Assembly: GCA_030549335.1 (NCBI GenBank)
Contig: CM060196.1
Coordinates: forward strand, 8,075,501-8,139,500
From: Pontederia crassipes
Taxonomy: Eukaryota > Streptophyta > Magnoliopsida > Commelinales > Pontederiaceae
DNA: 64,000 nt
Direction of reading: 5' to 3'
Below, piece after piece: positions 48,339 through 58,354 of the stretch; within the stretch, counting starts at the first letter, position 1; the number at the start of each line of letters is the position of its first letter. A program made the translations under genes and the position numbers. The notes beneath the pieces are model-generated. The model did not search any database. It worked only from the letters and a program-made list of their open reading frames with translations, and was not told the DNA's origin.

Positions 48339-49236
48339 ATGACAAGTAAAAAAGGTAAGAAGAAGATGCTTGCATCTGGAGAGAAGATAAGAGCCACTGA
48401 TTGGTCACCAAGAATGGACGAGTTTTTTGTGGGTCTGATGATGCAAGAGAATGTGGAAGAATACTTTGACAATAATGTCTTCAATCCAGAAGCATGGAAG
48501 AGGATGACTGCTAAATTTAATGACCAATTTGGTGAGAGAATGGCTATTGAGCATGTCAAGAACCATCTAAAAGTAATGACGCAAAATTTTGATCTTTATA
48601 AAGCTCTGACCAACAAGAGTGGATGGGGATGGGACGGAGATAAACATGTGCCAGATGAGACAATGTGGGAGGAGGTCATCGCAGTGAGTCATTATGTCTA
48701 TCATATTGGATTTACAAGTACATATATAGGATCCCTAACTTGCACTGTTTTCTCCAACAGGAAAACAAAGATTACGATAAGGTCAAGAACAGATCGCTCC
48801 CCACTACGATGACTTCACATTTTTATTTGCTAAGAATATTGCCACCAGGAAATGTGCTTGTACGAGTACAAATCTGGTAACTTAGATGAACAAGATAGTT
48901 CCGATGACAACATTATCTCATGACCTTCACCAACGAAGACTATAGTGGTGTAGCTGCCAATGATAACTTGAAGTCTTGCGATGGTACAGAGAATGATATC
49001 ACATCATCTCCCATGAAACAATCTTTGCCAACATCCTTGGGAATGACATCAACTGGAAAAAGAACTAGGTTGGGTTCAACCCCCATCACATCAAAGAAGA
49101 AGAAAGTTTCCACTGAGGTGGATTCAGTGGCCCACGAACTTGCCATGAAGAAGCTGCAATTAATGGAGGAAATGCTAGAACGTGAGAAGAAGAAAACTCC
49201 CACCATTTATTCAGCTGATGATTGTTGGTCCAAATA
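48339..49236 (+). pseudogene. Decayed Myb/SANT-like gene (L10-interacting MYB or Harbinger ORF1 type)
   Basis: Exon 1 (48339-48683) opens MTSKKGKKKM and encodes a Myb/SANT-like (Myb_DNA-bind_3) domain: ATDWSPRMDEFFVGLM, then FGERMAIEHVKNHLKVM and GWGWDGDKHVPDETMWEEV. A good donor GCA^GTGAGT and an acceptor CCAACAG^GAAAAC (48761) join it in frame to ENKDYDKVKNRS. The expected PHYDDFTFLFAKNIATRKC then appears in a different frame, and the acidic and Lys-rich C-terminal part (to 49236, KKKKVSTEVDSVAHELAMKKLQLMEEMLE) in another. At least two frameshifts therefore separate conserved pieces. Such proteins are DNA-binding host factors or accessory proteins of PIF/Harbinger transposons; no transposase is nearby, so the origin is unresolved. 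Confidence 0.65.
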
Positions 49237-49752
49237 GAGGAACAACTTCCTAATCTTAACCCATGAGTTCGGTTGGCAATTCCAGAGGCTTTCAAGGATG
49301 AGCACGAGTTGTGGACATTTATGAGATGTGATGACCAGATCTTGGAAGGGTGGATAGCGAGACGAGTAGCAGAATATTACCGTGTCCCCTTCCCGACAGC
49401 ACCAGCTATGGGATTCACTTCTATTTACTCAAAACAGGGGCCTCCACAGTCTTCATTTACTGCACCAACATTTGGTTCTACTATCACATTTGTCACCTCA
49501 CCAACCATTCCCACTGTGAATCCCCGTGCACCTTTTGCTGGACAGAGCAGCTTCATGCATACCTTTGGCATACCACCAGGAGTACCTACTCAGGCATCTA
49601 CCCTTACACCTACCTTCTTTACACCTGGGCCTGGCACTCTTCTAGGCAGCCCCCAAATGGAAGAAATACAAATATGTCATGCGTTTGCTTCTCGTCGCTT
49701 TACTCCTTGTACTTCTGGCGATGGCAAGGCTTCTTCTAGCGATACTGAGTAG
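49237..49752 (+). pseudogene. Downstream coding remnant of the Myb/SANT locus
   Basis: The open stretch 49273-49752 begins IPEAFKDEHELWTFMRCDD and becomes Pro/Thr/Ser-rich (PTFFTPGPGTLLG). It follows the Myb/SANT C-terminal helix on the same strand, about 40 bp after its stop. It may be the former end of that protein or a neighbouring remnant. No domain was recognised. Confidence 0.3.
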
Positions 49753-50030
49753 CTACTCGTGCATGCTCTTGATATCACATTACAGGCTTCATCTACTGTA
49801 CTTTTGTTGCATGCTTCTACTTTTGTATGCACGTAATGTGCAAGATGAACTACTCCTGACTACTGTACTTTTGTTGGAACTACTAGCTACATGTACTTTT
49901 GTTGGAACCACTAGGTAATTGAACTTTTGTTCGAACTATTACCTACTTGTACTAATGTTGAAAGTTCTGGCTGCTTGTACTTCTGTTCGAGCTACTTATT
50001 TTGCACTTTGTATGTGACTTGCATTACATG
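49753..50030. repeat. Degenerate tandem repeat around TACTTTTGTTGGAACTA
   Basis: Units such as TACTGTACTTTTGTTG (49798 and 49861), ATGTACTTTTGTTGGAAC (49891), TTGAACTTTTGTTCGAAC (49919) and TTGTACTTCTGTTCGAGC (49975) recur at about 25-60 bp spacing. An 18-bp piece of this repeat reappears at 56548-56565. Confidence 0.6.
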
Positions 50031-50749
50031 GAAGCTGCACCCGGAATCGAACTGTAAAATGTCACAGAATTGTCATTCTCTTCAGTTAAATACGTTTGTT
50101 TCTCTAATTCTAATACTTCAAGCATCTTGGATGCAAAAGTCATTAGCAAGGAGCTATTTCATCTAATTTCTTAGTCATATCCAGATAGACAAACACAACC
50201 TTCTATAAATTATCTTCTTCAGTAACGCTTGCATAAAAAACTTCTCAATGGTTCTTGTTCTCCATCTTGCAGAATTTGTTCTCTTTCAACTGACAATGGT
50301 ATCTGGTTCCATTGCATAGACTTGTATTCTGTATCGGCATTCTTAATTAGTGGCTATATTTCATTATGGGAAATCATATGATTGTTCTTGTGACACGACA
50401 ACATAAAACAATAGCACCAGCTTTTCTTGTCCAGCAACATACTTGCTCCTGTTAGGTATCCAACAACCACAGTCCTACAATCATCACCAAATTCATACTC
50501 TTTAAATTTTTTTTAACACTATCATTCATCAATAGAATTAATCTTATTGATAAAAGATACTTCAACATTCTTTTCGCATTCCTCAGTTCCTGTTATGTAT
50601 TCTCTGGTTTTAGCATTCCATCCTGCAGCTTGTTAACTTTATCAAACTCAATTTCTCCTATGGACTGTTATGCTGTTCAGCATTGGATTAAGTAGTCAAT
50701 CATTGCAGAAACCATAATCTGCTGTGCATAAATCATTGTTGCAAATCTT

Positions 50750-52124
50750 GACAAGTCAGTCTTCTATGATAAAAGAGGCTAAATATGTTCTTCTCAGATC
50801 CTTCTGTTCATTGAAGTTCCCAAAGTTTGGCCACTCTGTTGAATGCTTAAATTCACTGTGCTGCTGCAAAATATGGAGTGCCCAATAACCCAAGTATGTT
50901 TTAAGTGATCCGGTAAATCTAGTTGGGAACATGAAATGGGTCAATGGCAGAAACATGCGAAGTTTTGTTCACTGCATGTTATGATGGAAGTTAAAACTGA
51001 ACTTCCATTAAAAATTCAATATGAACCTGTTAATTTTAAGTTACTCTTCCCGGGTGAAGGTAACTTATGTCTAACTTCACTGAGGGTAAAAAAACTTATG
51101 CCATTTACAGTAACATTTATACAAAAGGATTAATGCTGAAACAAAATTTAGTGGAAAAATTATCCTTTAACTAAATACGTATAAAATGAGTTTTTTTTCT
51201 TCAACAAAACATTACAATTGGTCATGTAGCGAGCTGTAAAGGTATGATATTGACATAAAATGTGTTGCCACAGACACAAGCAAATATTTGATACCACTCA
51301 GAAGCCATGATGCTGGAGACCACCAATTCGATGATGGGCATGTGGTCTGGAACGCGGAAAATCAAATCTGTTTCCCAAGTTCTCACAAGACAGATCTTAA
51401 TTTGGTCATCTGTCACCTGTTGATATGTTGGAACACTTAACATCAGGAGTTTGGGAGCAACAGATCAGAAACTTCTTTGCTGCTTCGCCGCACCATTTTT
51501 TGCCACGCCCACACGGTGCCAGACAGACATGGATGCAACCACTGACCACACAATTCATCGTAGTACTAAAATTATGCACCTGGTCACATTAAAAATTTTC
51601 ACAATTGAATGTGTTAGGTCCCGACAGTCAGCATAAAATTTTGTCGAATTTTATGAACATAGATCAACGAAGAATGGCGTCGTATGATCCATATAACCGA
51701 CCCCACCTAGTGGAATAAGACTTTGTTGTTGTTGTTGTTGGATATCATCAATCTTGTTATTAGAAAATCTAACTTAGAGCTATTAATTCCGTGCCTTCTT
51801 TCATCCGAGATCCTAATTTGTTATCAGATTGAAGTATCCAACTGTTTGTTATTCAGATACCTGCAAGAGGAATTGCTGTAGTTGGCCTTCAATTTGAGAA
51901 TCAGAGGAAAAGAACAACATTGAACCGGTCACTAAAATGTTTAGTACGCCCATAGAAGGAAGATTTGATTTGAATTTTGGATCATTTGGTTTGCTCAACC
52001 ACTCATTGATGACTTTTTGGAAAAACGAAAAATAATGGGCACAGCAAATTAAATGTCCGTCTTTCCATGATTTTTCTAAATATTGAATTGAACCGAGGGC
52101 GACTTGTTTGAGGACATGAATCAT
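50750..52124 (-). pseudogene. Exon-like minus-strand fragments of an unrecognised gene
   Basis: Three open stretches follow one another on the minus strand: 52124-51849 (GSIQYLEKSWKDGHLICC.., ends at a consensus donor GCAG^GTATCT), 51443-51222 (TWETDLIFRVPDHMPIIE..) and 50956-50756 (SEFKHSTEWPNFGNFNEQ..). Composition is protein-like rather than AT-driven. I do not recognise the family, no complete gene can be assembled, and an RTE fragment sits between the first two. Confidence 0.3.
51672..51740 (+). mobile_element. Truncated RTE-LINE 3' end (plus strand)
   Basis: GAATGGCGTCGTATGATCC, then GACCCCACCTAGTGG and (TTG)n, match the last 70 bases of the RTE LINE at 58355-60775 with a few substitutions. 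A SINE sharing the same tail (Au type) is the alternative. No clear target duplication was found. Confidence 0.7.
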
Positions 52125-52403
52125 GATGCAGGTCAGACAAAACTAGTTGGGCAGTTGGCAGCCCCTGATTTGAGGCCAAACTGTGGTCGTATGATCAGTT
52201 CGTGCATTAAATTATGTGATCAGGACTCTCCGGTCAGCATAATAATAATATATTTCATGTAAAGAAAAAGAAGTGTACAACTTTCAATATGTCAGGTAGA
52301 AAAAAAAAACGTCCCTAGTAGGACTTTCCTCAACTTTTATTATATTACTAATATATTATAACATTTATCATTTTTTAATTTTTGTTGACGTGATATACTT
52401 ATA

Positions 52404-53322
52404 TTATTTTCAATAACATCGATAGACAGAACATTTTACTCAACAAAAGGCTCAATATGGGGATAATAATTGTTGATACATTGGAGAGATATTTTTCTTT
52501 TAGTGCGTAATTTACTCCAATAAAGTTAGATGTGCAAAAGAAAAAAAAAATTCTACGTTTTTTTCTCATCTCCATCATGATTTCATCAATTGTGTGATCA
52601 AATAACTTTCACTTTTTGGGGATTCAATGATCAGGAACTTTCACTTTGACTGTTTGACAATGCTCCTTGAAGTAATCAACAATTTATTATTGACTATAAT
52701 AATCAAGAAAAAAACTACTAGTAAAAAAAGAATTAGATTCGTTTATTAATTGCGAGCCTTTTTTTTATGGGTCATGGTGTTTAGTTAGCAATCAGGAAAG
52801 TCTCAATTATTGTGAACTACTAAAAATGCATAATGAGCCCTCAAAATGATTTTTATAATTGTCGTGATGAGCACTCACTCATGGGATTCTCTTATTTTCT
52901 AAGTTGCCTCCAATATTGGGTTGTAAGTTGATTTTTATTGATTTGTGATGTGAAATAGAGATTTTATTGTCAATTTCTAATAAATCTAACTAATTTGACA
53001 TTAAAAAAAATGAATTAGACAAGTTTTAAGCAAATTAAAAATTTTAAAAATCAAAATCCAAATGGTTAGTTCACTCAAATCCAATATTTATACGAGTCAA
53101 ACATTAAACTTCCTTAATATGCATAACTTTTGTGCAGATTGCATATTTGTTCTCGTTGGGCATGTCTCATCGAATTTTAGTGGAACTGACGTTGGTCTAC
53201 GGAACTAGATTTATCACATAAAATAATATACCCAAAGTTATCTTAACAAAAAATATTGAACTGTTGTAGTAATAAGCAATATGAAGCATATTAGTACGAG
53301 AAATAATGCCTAAGTAACATTG

Positions 53323-53366
<44 letters not shown>

Positions 53367-55491
53367 TTATACTCTTTAAGATGAATATTTAGACACTCGT
53401 GAGACTACCAAAACACTCTTAATACGAATATATCTAAAAAAAAGCAAACTTATCTTGGAGTGCCTTTCCTTATTGAAATATCATTCAAGGGCGGCCGAGA
53501 TAAGTTTATAGTATTTTTTTATATGCTAATTATTTTGAGACATGGCAACGTGCACACTTTGGATTGTTGGAAAACAAGTGAGGGGCCACAGAGAAACTAA
53601 GAACATACTCCATCTGAAAAATAATTAAAAAACAAAGATATTGTCGTGGAGATACGAAACCTAACTGAACCACTTCCGAATCCAACTCATGCAATCCAGC
53701 CGTCACAAATCGACCGTACAACCCAATCTTACTGGTAATTGGCTCGAACACCATCACCTCCACCACCTCTCTTAACTCTTTACCTAATCCTCACCTGCAC
53801 ATTTGAACAGGCATAGCCAATGCCTAACCTGACCATAGGCAGATTATCTTGAGTTTAAAGGTAAAGAACCCAAAAAAAATTGAAGATGCAATTCCAACTT
53901 ACATAGATTTATTAGGACCCTTCGGTCTGTTTGAGCTTATAAGTCACGTAATTTTGAAGATATTTTCGTATTTGGTAATTGATAAAAGGAGATGATAAAC
54001 ATTTATTTTTACTGTTTATAAGTTAGAAAAAAATAAGTTGATGGACCTCAACTTATTTTATGTGAGAAAAAAAAGTTGATGAGTTTTATATCAGCTATTT
54101 TATATCCGCTAAGTCAAACGGGCCCTCAATATTTGTATGAATGAATAACTTTTTCATGCATATAACATATAATCACGATCAACCGAACTTAGATCTTTGA
54201 TGAAATAATTAATATAATCATACTTTAAGAAATGAAAAAGGTTAGTTCCGTTTTTCTCACCTAAACAACACATTATTTTTCACTTTTTCTCAAAATTTCA
54301 ACATGGCCCATTTGCCTCCCATCAATTTTCGGAAGTTTTTTTTTCTTAACCCCAAATATTTAAAATGGATGCACTCCTTATTTATCATAATAATCACTCA
54401 TGAAAACTATTTAAATCTAATTTATCATAAATTTAAAATGCATAAATTAAATGACATAAAATAAAATACGATGATGTTTTAGATTTAAAATTATGGATGA
54501 TCAAATATAAGGATTAATTAGCATGAACGATGATTATTGAATTATATCAATGATAATCAAGTTTAGTTCTTAAGATGAAATATGATTACTTAAATTAATG
54601 ACCTTTAGTCAAACTATCTTAACTATTGCAGAACTTAAGATCACAAACACCGAGTTAATCTTTAGTTAAATAATATGTCACGATGTATTGAGTTGTACAT
54701 TCTAAACTAACAATCATCTTACCTTGAGTATAAATTGGTAGACCACACGAAATCTAACACAAATGTTGAGTTGCTAGATTCGTGTTACGATAACTTCAAC
54801 TTCACAGTTAAGAATCAATTCACTAAAAATTATCAAATCCTAAAACTAATTACCTCATACTTGATTTCTAGTCTCATACAGAATATAATAATTTTAGTAA
54901 AAAATATTATACACAATGATCATAATAAAAAAACTACATTAATTCAAATATAATTAATTGTCCATGCAATTTTTTGAAAAGAATAAAATTTTTTATTACA
55001 TAGAAGATAGAACTAAAGAATTATGAATAAAAAGCATCCAAATAATGAATAAAAGATAGAATTTGTCGCTTTTAGATGATATATGGATTGCCACATAATA
55101 CAAAGTTGAATTGTTATACAATTCTCTTCAAACTTCAAAATTCATTTTTAGCAGTAGTGCGCGAGTCTCATGTCTTAAGCATCACATTTTCTACTATAAA
55201 GTCTTCTATTTATAATCCTCAAGTGCCCCAAGGGATTTGATTAGGAATCTTTTCGTATCAAGAAAAGTAAATTCGGATTGGATTTCTATTTGGCTTGGAA
55301 ACCATCCAAAAACCTCTCAAATTCTAAGTAAATATGATTTTAAATAATCCTTAGGTCATGTAGTAATATTTTGGAATCTTGTTGCACTTAAATTTCTTTA
55401 GAAAATATTTATGAATATCAAAATCTTGCGCAATAATAACCCATTGACCTCCTGGTAATGACTAAATCAAGGTGTGATTCGGAGTCGGCAT
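52404..55491. repeat. Duplicated block, copy A
   Basis: The block runs from TTATTTTCAATAACATCG to GATTCGGAGTCGGCATG and recurs in direct orientation at 57703-63439. Identity outside large indels is high (roughly 97-99% by eye). Copy A lacks the LINE present in B and shows the single, uninterrupted target at 53016-53033. It also lacks about 200 bp inside the MITE and about 20 bp near 52987. Copy A holds a 78-codon minus-strand frame (53530-53766) whose translation is identical in B, but no known domain. Confidence 0.95.
53921..54127. mobile_element. MITE in copy A, internally shortened
   Basis: GGTCTGTTTGAGCTTATAAG at the left and CGCTAAGTCAAACGGGCCC at the right are imperfect inverted ends. 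The homologous element in copy B is 405 bp against 207 bp here, and the missing piece is internal with a few filler bases at the join. Confidence 0.6.
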
Positions 55492-55533
55492 GCATATTAA
55501 TGTACAATAAAGGATTAAAATAAAGCTATGTAC

Positions 55534-56578
55534 CTTTTCATGTATAGCCAATTTGTGCTGGGCCTCCAATGTTGCATCTGCTACGAATACTTTCACGATT
55601 GTGAAATTCTCAAGACCTTCTTTCAAATTGTAATCATTTAACTTCAACTTAAAAATGAATTCTCTCCCACAAAAGTTTTTTAATAAGTCTAGGAATTGTA
55701 TTGGCATCATCAAAATGACAATTATACAACTTATGTGGTGATGAATCAAGAAGTTTTTCTGCTTCAGCATTGAACAATACAAAAGTTGTTTTTGCTATTT
55801 CATCACTCACTTTGAGATGTATCTTGTATCTATATAAAAGATAAATAAAATATATTAGTTAATAAATTGCCAAATAATGACATTGTGGTAATTAGTGACA
55901 ACCAATTCTCACTGCACAAGAAGAAATTTGCATTCCTTCTTACAGAAATCACAAATATGCACGCTTTCAATTCGATGTACTTTCTTGTTGCAAGAATTGC
56001 ATGAAATATAGTGCCACCCAAAGTAATCGTCAATGTCAATTATCTTAGCTCTAATCGTGACGATGTATTCCTATGAAAACATTTTTTACAACAATGTTAA
56101 TATTACTTTTGAAAATTTATCACAATAAGGAAATAGGAAGAATAATGATACCTTAATATCATTTGGCCAAGTAGCTTCCAATAATTCATTGATCTTCATT
56201 CTATTAACAAACATTTCATCTTGAATAGGTAGGCTATTAGCATGAGAAGTTTCAATAATTTCTATAACAGTAGATGCATTTGAAAATTTCTTAATCAAAG
56301 ATGTTACATAATCAATCTTCTCATTGACATAAATTTTTGAAGCACTTGTAGAGGAAAATGTAACATCACCTGATTTAAAGACAACAAAATTAGTAGTAGT
56401 ACATGAAAGAATATATTGATTATTGAAAGAGGAATTCTAATTATACCTCGAAATTTTTTAACTAACATGAAAATGAATATGACTATGAAGGGTCCATATT
56501 CCTTATTGAACATCTTTGTGTCAAAGTTGTTGCATAAAGTTCCCCACACTGTACTTTTGTTGGAATAGAGTTACATCA
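55534..56578 (-). pseudogene. RPA70-like (replication protein A large subunit) remnant, four exons
   Basis: Minus-strand exons lie at about 56578-56447, 56369-56152, 56070-55913 and 55829-55534, with consensus splice sites and matching phases. Encoded blocks: WGTLCNNFDTKMF..GPFIVIF, then KIYVNEKIDYVTSLIKKFSN and QDEMFVNRMKINELLEATW, then EYIVTIRAKIIDIDDYFGW with a zinc ribbon CNSCNKK..CDFCKKEC, then YKIHLKVSD..TTFVLFNAEA and FKLKLNDYNLKEGLENFT. This is the DBD-B/DBD-C part of RPA1-like proteins, which bind single-stranded DNA; plant Helitrons also carry RPA copies. It is broken by one extra A in the run at about 55675-55681, by a 19-bp insertion at 56547-56565, and by missing N- and C-terminal parts. 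Host pseudogene or Helitron cargo cannot be distinguished. Confidence 0.72.
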
Positions 56579-56649
56579 AGAATATCTTTATATAATGTAC
56601 AAATTCAAATAATAAAATCGAAATATGTTTAAGAAAATTGGATAAGAAA

Positions 56650-57110
56650 TTCGCCGTTCTCCAAGTTTGAGCCACCGCTTAGACCTCGAGTCCTCGTGTT
56701 CCCTTTCGCAGCAGCGGCCGGCCTTCCCTGCTCCGAGGGAGGGGACGACAACTGCCGCAGGATCGGGGAGATCCTCACCAGGAAGTCCTGCAGGCTGCAG
56801 TAGCGGCCGGGGCCGCCGGAGAGGAGGAAGAGGAAACGCCGAGTTTAGGAGTATCGATATCAAGCTCGCCGTTCTCCGCCCGCCCCCACCCATTCTTCAT
56901 TTCCCTCGCGCAGAGAGGTGTCCGCCGTCTGTTGCCCTTCGCCGTTCTCTGAGTTTCGTGTTACCCTTCGTGGCAGCGGGCGGCCATCCCTGCTCCGAAG
57001 GAGGGGACGACAACTGCCACAGGATTAGGGAGTTCCTCGCCAAGAAGTCTGGCGGGCTGGCGATAGCAGCCGGGGCCACCGGAGAGGAGGAGGAAAAGGA
57101 AATATTTTTT
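56650..57110. repeat. GC-rich island with a tandem duplication (offset about 262 bp)
   Basis: GAGGGAGGGGACGACAACTGC near 56736 recurs near 56998 as GAAGGAGGGGACGACAACTGC, with similar flanks (CATCCCTGCTCCGA; GCCGGGGCCACCGGAGAGG). On the plus strand both encode PCSEGGDDNC followed by IRxFL-like residues. The island contrasts sharply with its AT-rich surroundings and may be captured host coding sequence; its source was not recognised. Confidence 0.7.
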
Positions 57111-57674
57111 CTCTTCCGCGAGAGATGTCGCAGAGAAAAGGTGATTTTGTTTTCAGGCTTTCGTAGATTTTAAATGGAGGGATCAGATTTAAGTGTTTCC
57201 AAAGTTTCACACCTCCATTAATTCCATTAGATATATGGGTGGCATTAAGAGTGCATAGTGCATTTTGTTTGCATTCGAGGACGTCACCATCCACGTTGGA
57301 ATTATAAATCGACCTTAATAAAGCTTTGCGGGGGTAGTTGTCTCTCATACATGTAACTCCACGTACGACTTCGCGCTCCGACGATGCCATCAGGCTGCCC
57401 AATAGAGACCAAGTCGACGGCACCACGTCTCGACAGCCGTGGGCACCCTTCGTCGAAGTCGATCTCGCTCCACCGTGCGACGCCGGGCCCGACTTTGATT
57501 CCATTTCCTCCTCCGCCGTGTAGTCCCTGTTTATCTAATCATATTTATTTTTCATTCTTCACTAATCACTACATAATAATGTATTTTTATTATTTTTTAA
57601 TCTCTTGTATATTTAATTTTATTCATCTCTTATATATATTTTTTCATAACTAAATATTTTTAATAAAACTATAG
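57111..57674. other. Spacer between the GC island and the Helitron-like terminus
   Basis: Includes a second, shorter GC-rich patch (57340-57525, CGACGGCACCACGTCTCGAC-like) and then T-rich DNA up to the terminal hairpin. No gene is supported. Confidence 0.5.
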
Positions 57675-57702
57675 TTGCGCGAAGCGCAATGGGATTTATT
57701 AG
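57675..57702 (+). mobile_element. Helitron-like 3' terminus
   Basis: A perfect hairpin TTGCGC-GAA-GCGCAA (57675-57689) is followed 13 bases later by TTAG, then T. Plant Helitrons end in a short GC hairpin about 10-12 bases before CTRR and insert between A and T. Here the last four bases are TTAG rather than CTAG, one change from consensus. The 5' terminus was not identified, so element length is unknown; RPA-like and GC-rich sequence upstream could be its contents. Confidence 0.55.
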
Positions 57703-58354
57703 TTATTTTCAATAACATCGATAGACAGAAAATTTTACTCATCAAAATGCTCAATATGGGGATAATAATTGTTGATACATTGGAGAGATATTTTTCTTTT
57801 AGTGCGTAATTTACTCCAATAAAGTTAGATGTGCAAAAGAAAAAAAAAATTCTACGTTTTTTTTCTCATCTCCATCATGATTTCATCAATTGTGTGATCA
57901 AATAACTTTCACTTTTTGGGGATTCAATGATCAGGAACTTTCACTTTGACTGTTTGACAATGCTCCTTGAAGTAATCAACAATTTATTATTGACTGTAAT
58001 AATCAAGAAAAAAACTACTAGTAAAAAAAAATTAGATTCGTTTATTAATTGCGAGCCTTTTTTTTATGGGTCATGATGTTTGGTTAGCAATCGGGAAAGT
58101 CTCAATTATTGTGAACCACTAAAAATGCATAATGAGCCCTCAAAATGATTTTTATAATTGTCGTGATGAGCACTCACTCACGGGATTCTCTTGTTTTCTA
58201 AGTTGCCTCCAATATTGGGTTGTAAGTTGATTTTTATTGATTTGTGATGTGAAATAGATATTTTATTGTCAATTTCTAATAAACATATATTAGGTATTAG
58301 CGTCTAACTAATTTGACATTTCAAAAAAAAATGAATTAGACAAGTTTTAAGCAA

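Noticed and set aside
57384-57653. 89-codon frame in the second GC-rich patch
   Set aside because: No domain and an AT-driven C-terminus; treated as spacer sequence.
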